In this document: positions 5,284-5,579 of the stretch, piece after piece
Layout of the letters: each line of letters begins with the position of its first letter
How positions within the stretch are numbered: position 1 is the stretch's first letter
Position numbers and translations under genes: made by a program
Source: Chloroflexia bacterium
GTDB lineage: Bacteria > Chloroflexota > Chloroflexia > Thermomicrobiales > JALYUS01
Length of the DNA stretch: 5,579 nucleotides
Direction of reading: 5' to 3'
Assembly: GCA_025928215.1 (NCBI GenBank)
Contig: JAICJW010000308.1
Coordinates: 1-5,579, forward strand
The notes under the pieces: generated by a model
Databases searched by the model: none
Told to the model about the DNA's origin: nothing
What the model saw: the letters and a program-made list of their open reading frames with translations, nothing else

Positions 5284-5579
5284 ATGGCACAACCACGATT
5301 CACGGAGAAGGCGGGCGAAGCGCTCGCCGCGAGCCAGCAGTATGTGCTTGAAAACGGCTATAGTCGGTACGAACCGGAGCATTTGCTCGTCGCCCTGCTC
5401 GCGCAGGAGGGCGGCATCGTGCCGCTGTTGCTCACCAAACTCGGCATTGACCCGATTGAACCGCGCGCGATGGCGGAGCAGTTCGGCAGCCGCGTGCCAC
5501 GCGCGATGAATGGCGCGAATCAGCAAATCACCCCATCGGACCGGATGCAGGTCGTCTTCCGGCAGGCGGTCGAGGCGGC
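5284..5579 (+). CDS. clpB: ATP-dependent chaperone ClpB, N-terminal 98 codons (cut by window edge)
   Basis: The visible part is the Clp_N domain. RFTEKAGEALAASQQYVLENG (5-25) is followed by PEHLLVALLAQEGGIVPLLLTKLGID (31-56), the first Clp_N repeat in its ClpB form. NGANQQITPSDRMQVVFRQAVEA then gives the start of the second repeat. ClpC would instead begin with an MF.RFTERA-type sequence, and the EGGIVPLLL segment fits ClpB (usual family form EEGVVPRLL). The full protein, about 860 residues with two AAA+ rings and a coiled-coil middle domain, would work with DnaK to pull apart aggregated proteins in the cytoplasm; those domains lie beyond the window. The CIRCE site and strong Shine-Dalgarno directly upstream indicate heat-shock control by HrcA. 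It is co-oriented with the LuxR-family gene but separated by 229 bp with its own operator, so it is a separate transcription unit. Confidence 0.93.
   Translation, partial: MAQPRFTEKAGEALAASQQYVLENGYSRYEPEHLLVALLAQEGGIVPLLLTKLGIDPIEPRAMAEQFGSRVPRAMNGANQQITPSDRMQVVFRQAVEA

Noticed and set aside
5239..5526. Open frame of 95 codons on the minus strand over the start of clpB
   Set aside because: Antisense to the clear Clp_N coding sequence and across the CIRCE site.

Overview
The window is high-GC and densely coding. It suggests a bacterium of the Chloroflexota or another high-GC lineage. That rests on base composition, a CIRCE/HrcA-type heat-shock operator in front of clpB, and a very large ATPase/TPR/LuxR-type regulator of a kind frequent in that phylum. 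The lineage is an inference; no rRNA or phylogenetic marker is complete here.

Left third (1-1995, minus strand): a two-gene unit transcribed leftward and running off the window. The first gene (1995-1720) encodes a 91-residue protein made of two heptad-repeat helices flanking a short His/Cys-rich centre. The second (1707 to beyond base 1) is a YcaO-domain protein. Its N-terminal part looks like the E1/ThiF-derived cyclodehydratase partner with two CxxC pairs, followed by a YcaO ATP-binding domain. This is the architecture of azoline-forming cyclodehydratases of thiazole/oxazole-modified peptide (TOMM, a RiPP class) pathways. It has no stop codon inside the window and is open for 569 codons, so a search for closed reading frames misses it and returns long antisense shadows instead.

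Middle (1996-2147): a divergent intergenic region of about 150 bp with overlapping inverted repeats, a good leftward ribosome-binding site and a plausible leftward -10 box. From it a 968-residue LuxR-family regulator (2148-5054, plus strand) is read rightward. It has an N-terminal AAA_16-type ATPase, a long TPR-like helical middle and a C-terminal LuxR helix-turn-helix. The divergent layout makes it the natural candidate regulator of the leftward peptide-modification genes.

Right end (5052-5579): the regulator's stop codon lies inside a roughly 130-bp inverted-repeat element resembling dispersed intergenic repeats. A CIRCE operator, a strong Shine-Dalgarno and the first 98 codons of clpB follow. 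clpB belongs to the proteostasis regulon and is probably functionally unrelated to the peptide locus.

Most notable is the leftward pair: an apparently RRE-less YcaO cyclodehydratase preceded, in the same frame and separated by one UAG and four sense codons, by an unusual double-coiled-coil HxxHxH/CxxxC small protein that could be substrate, substrate adaptor or metal-binding partner. I do not recognise this small protein.
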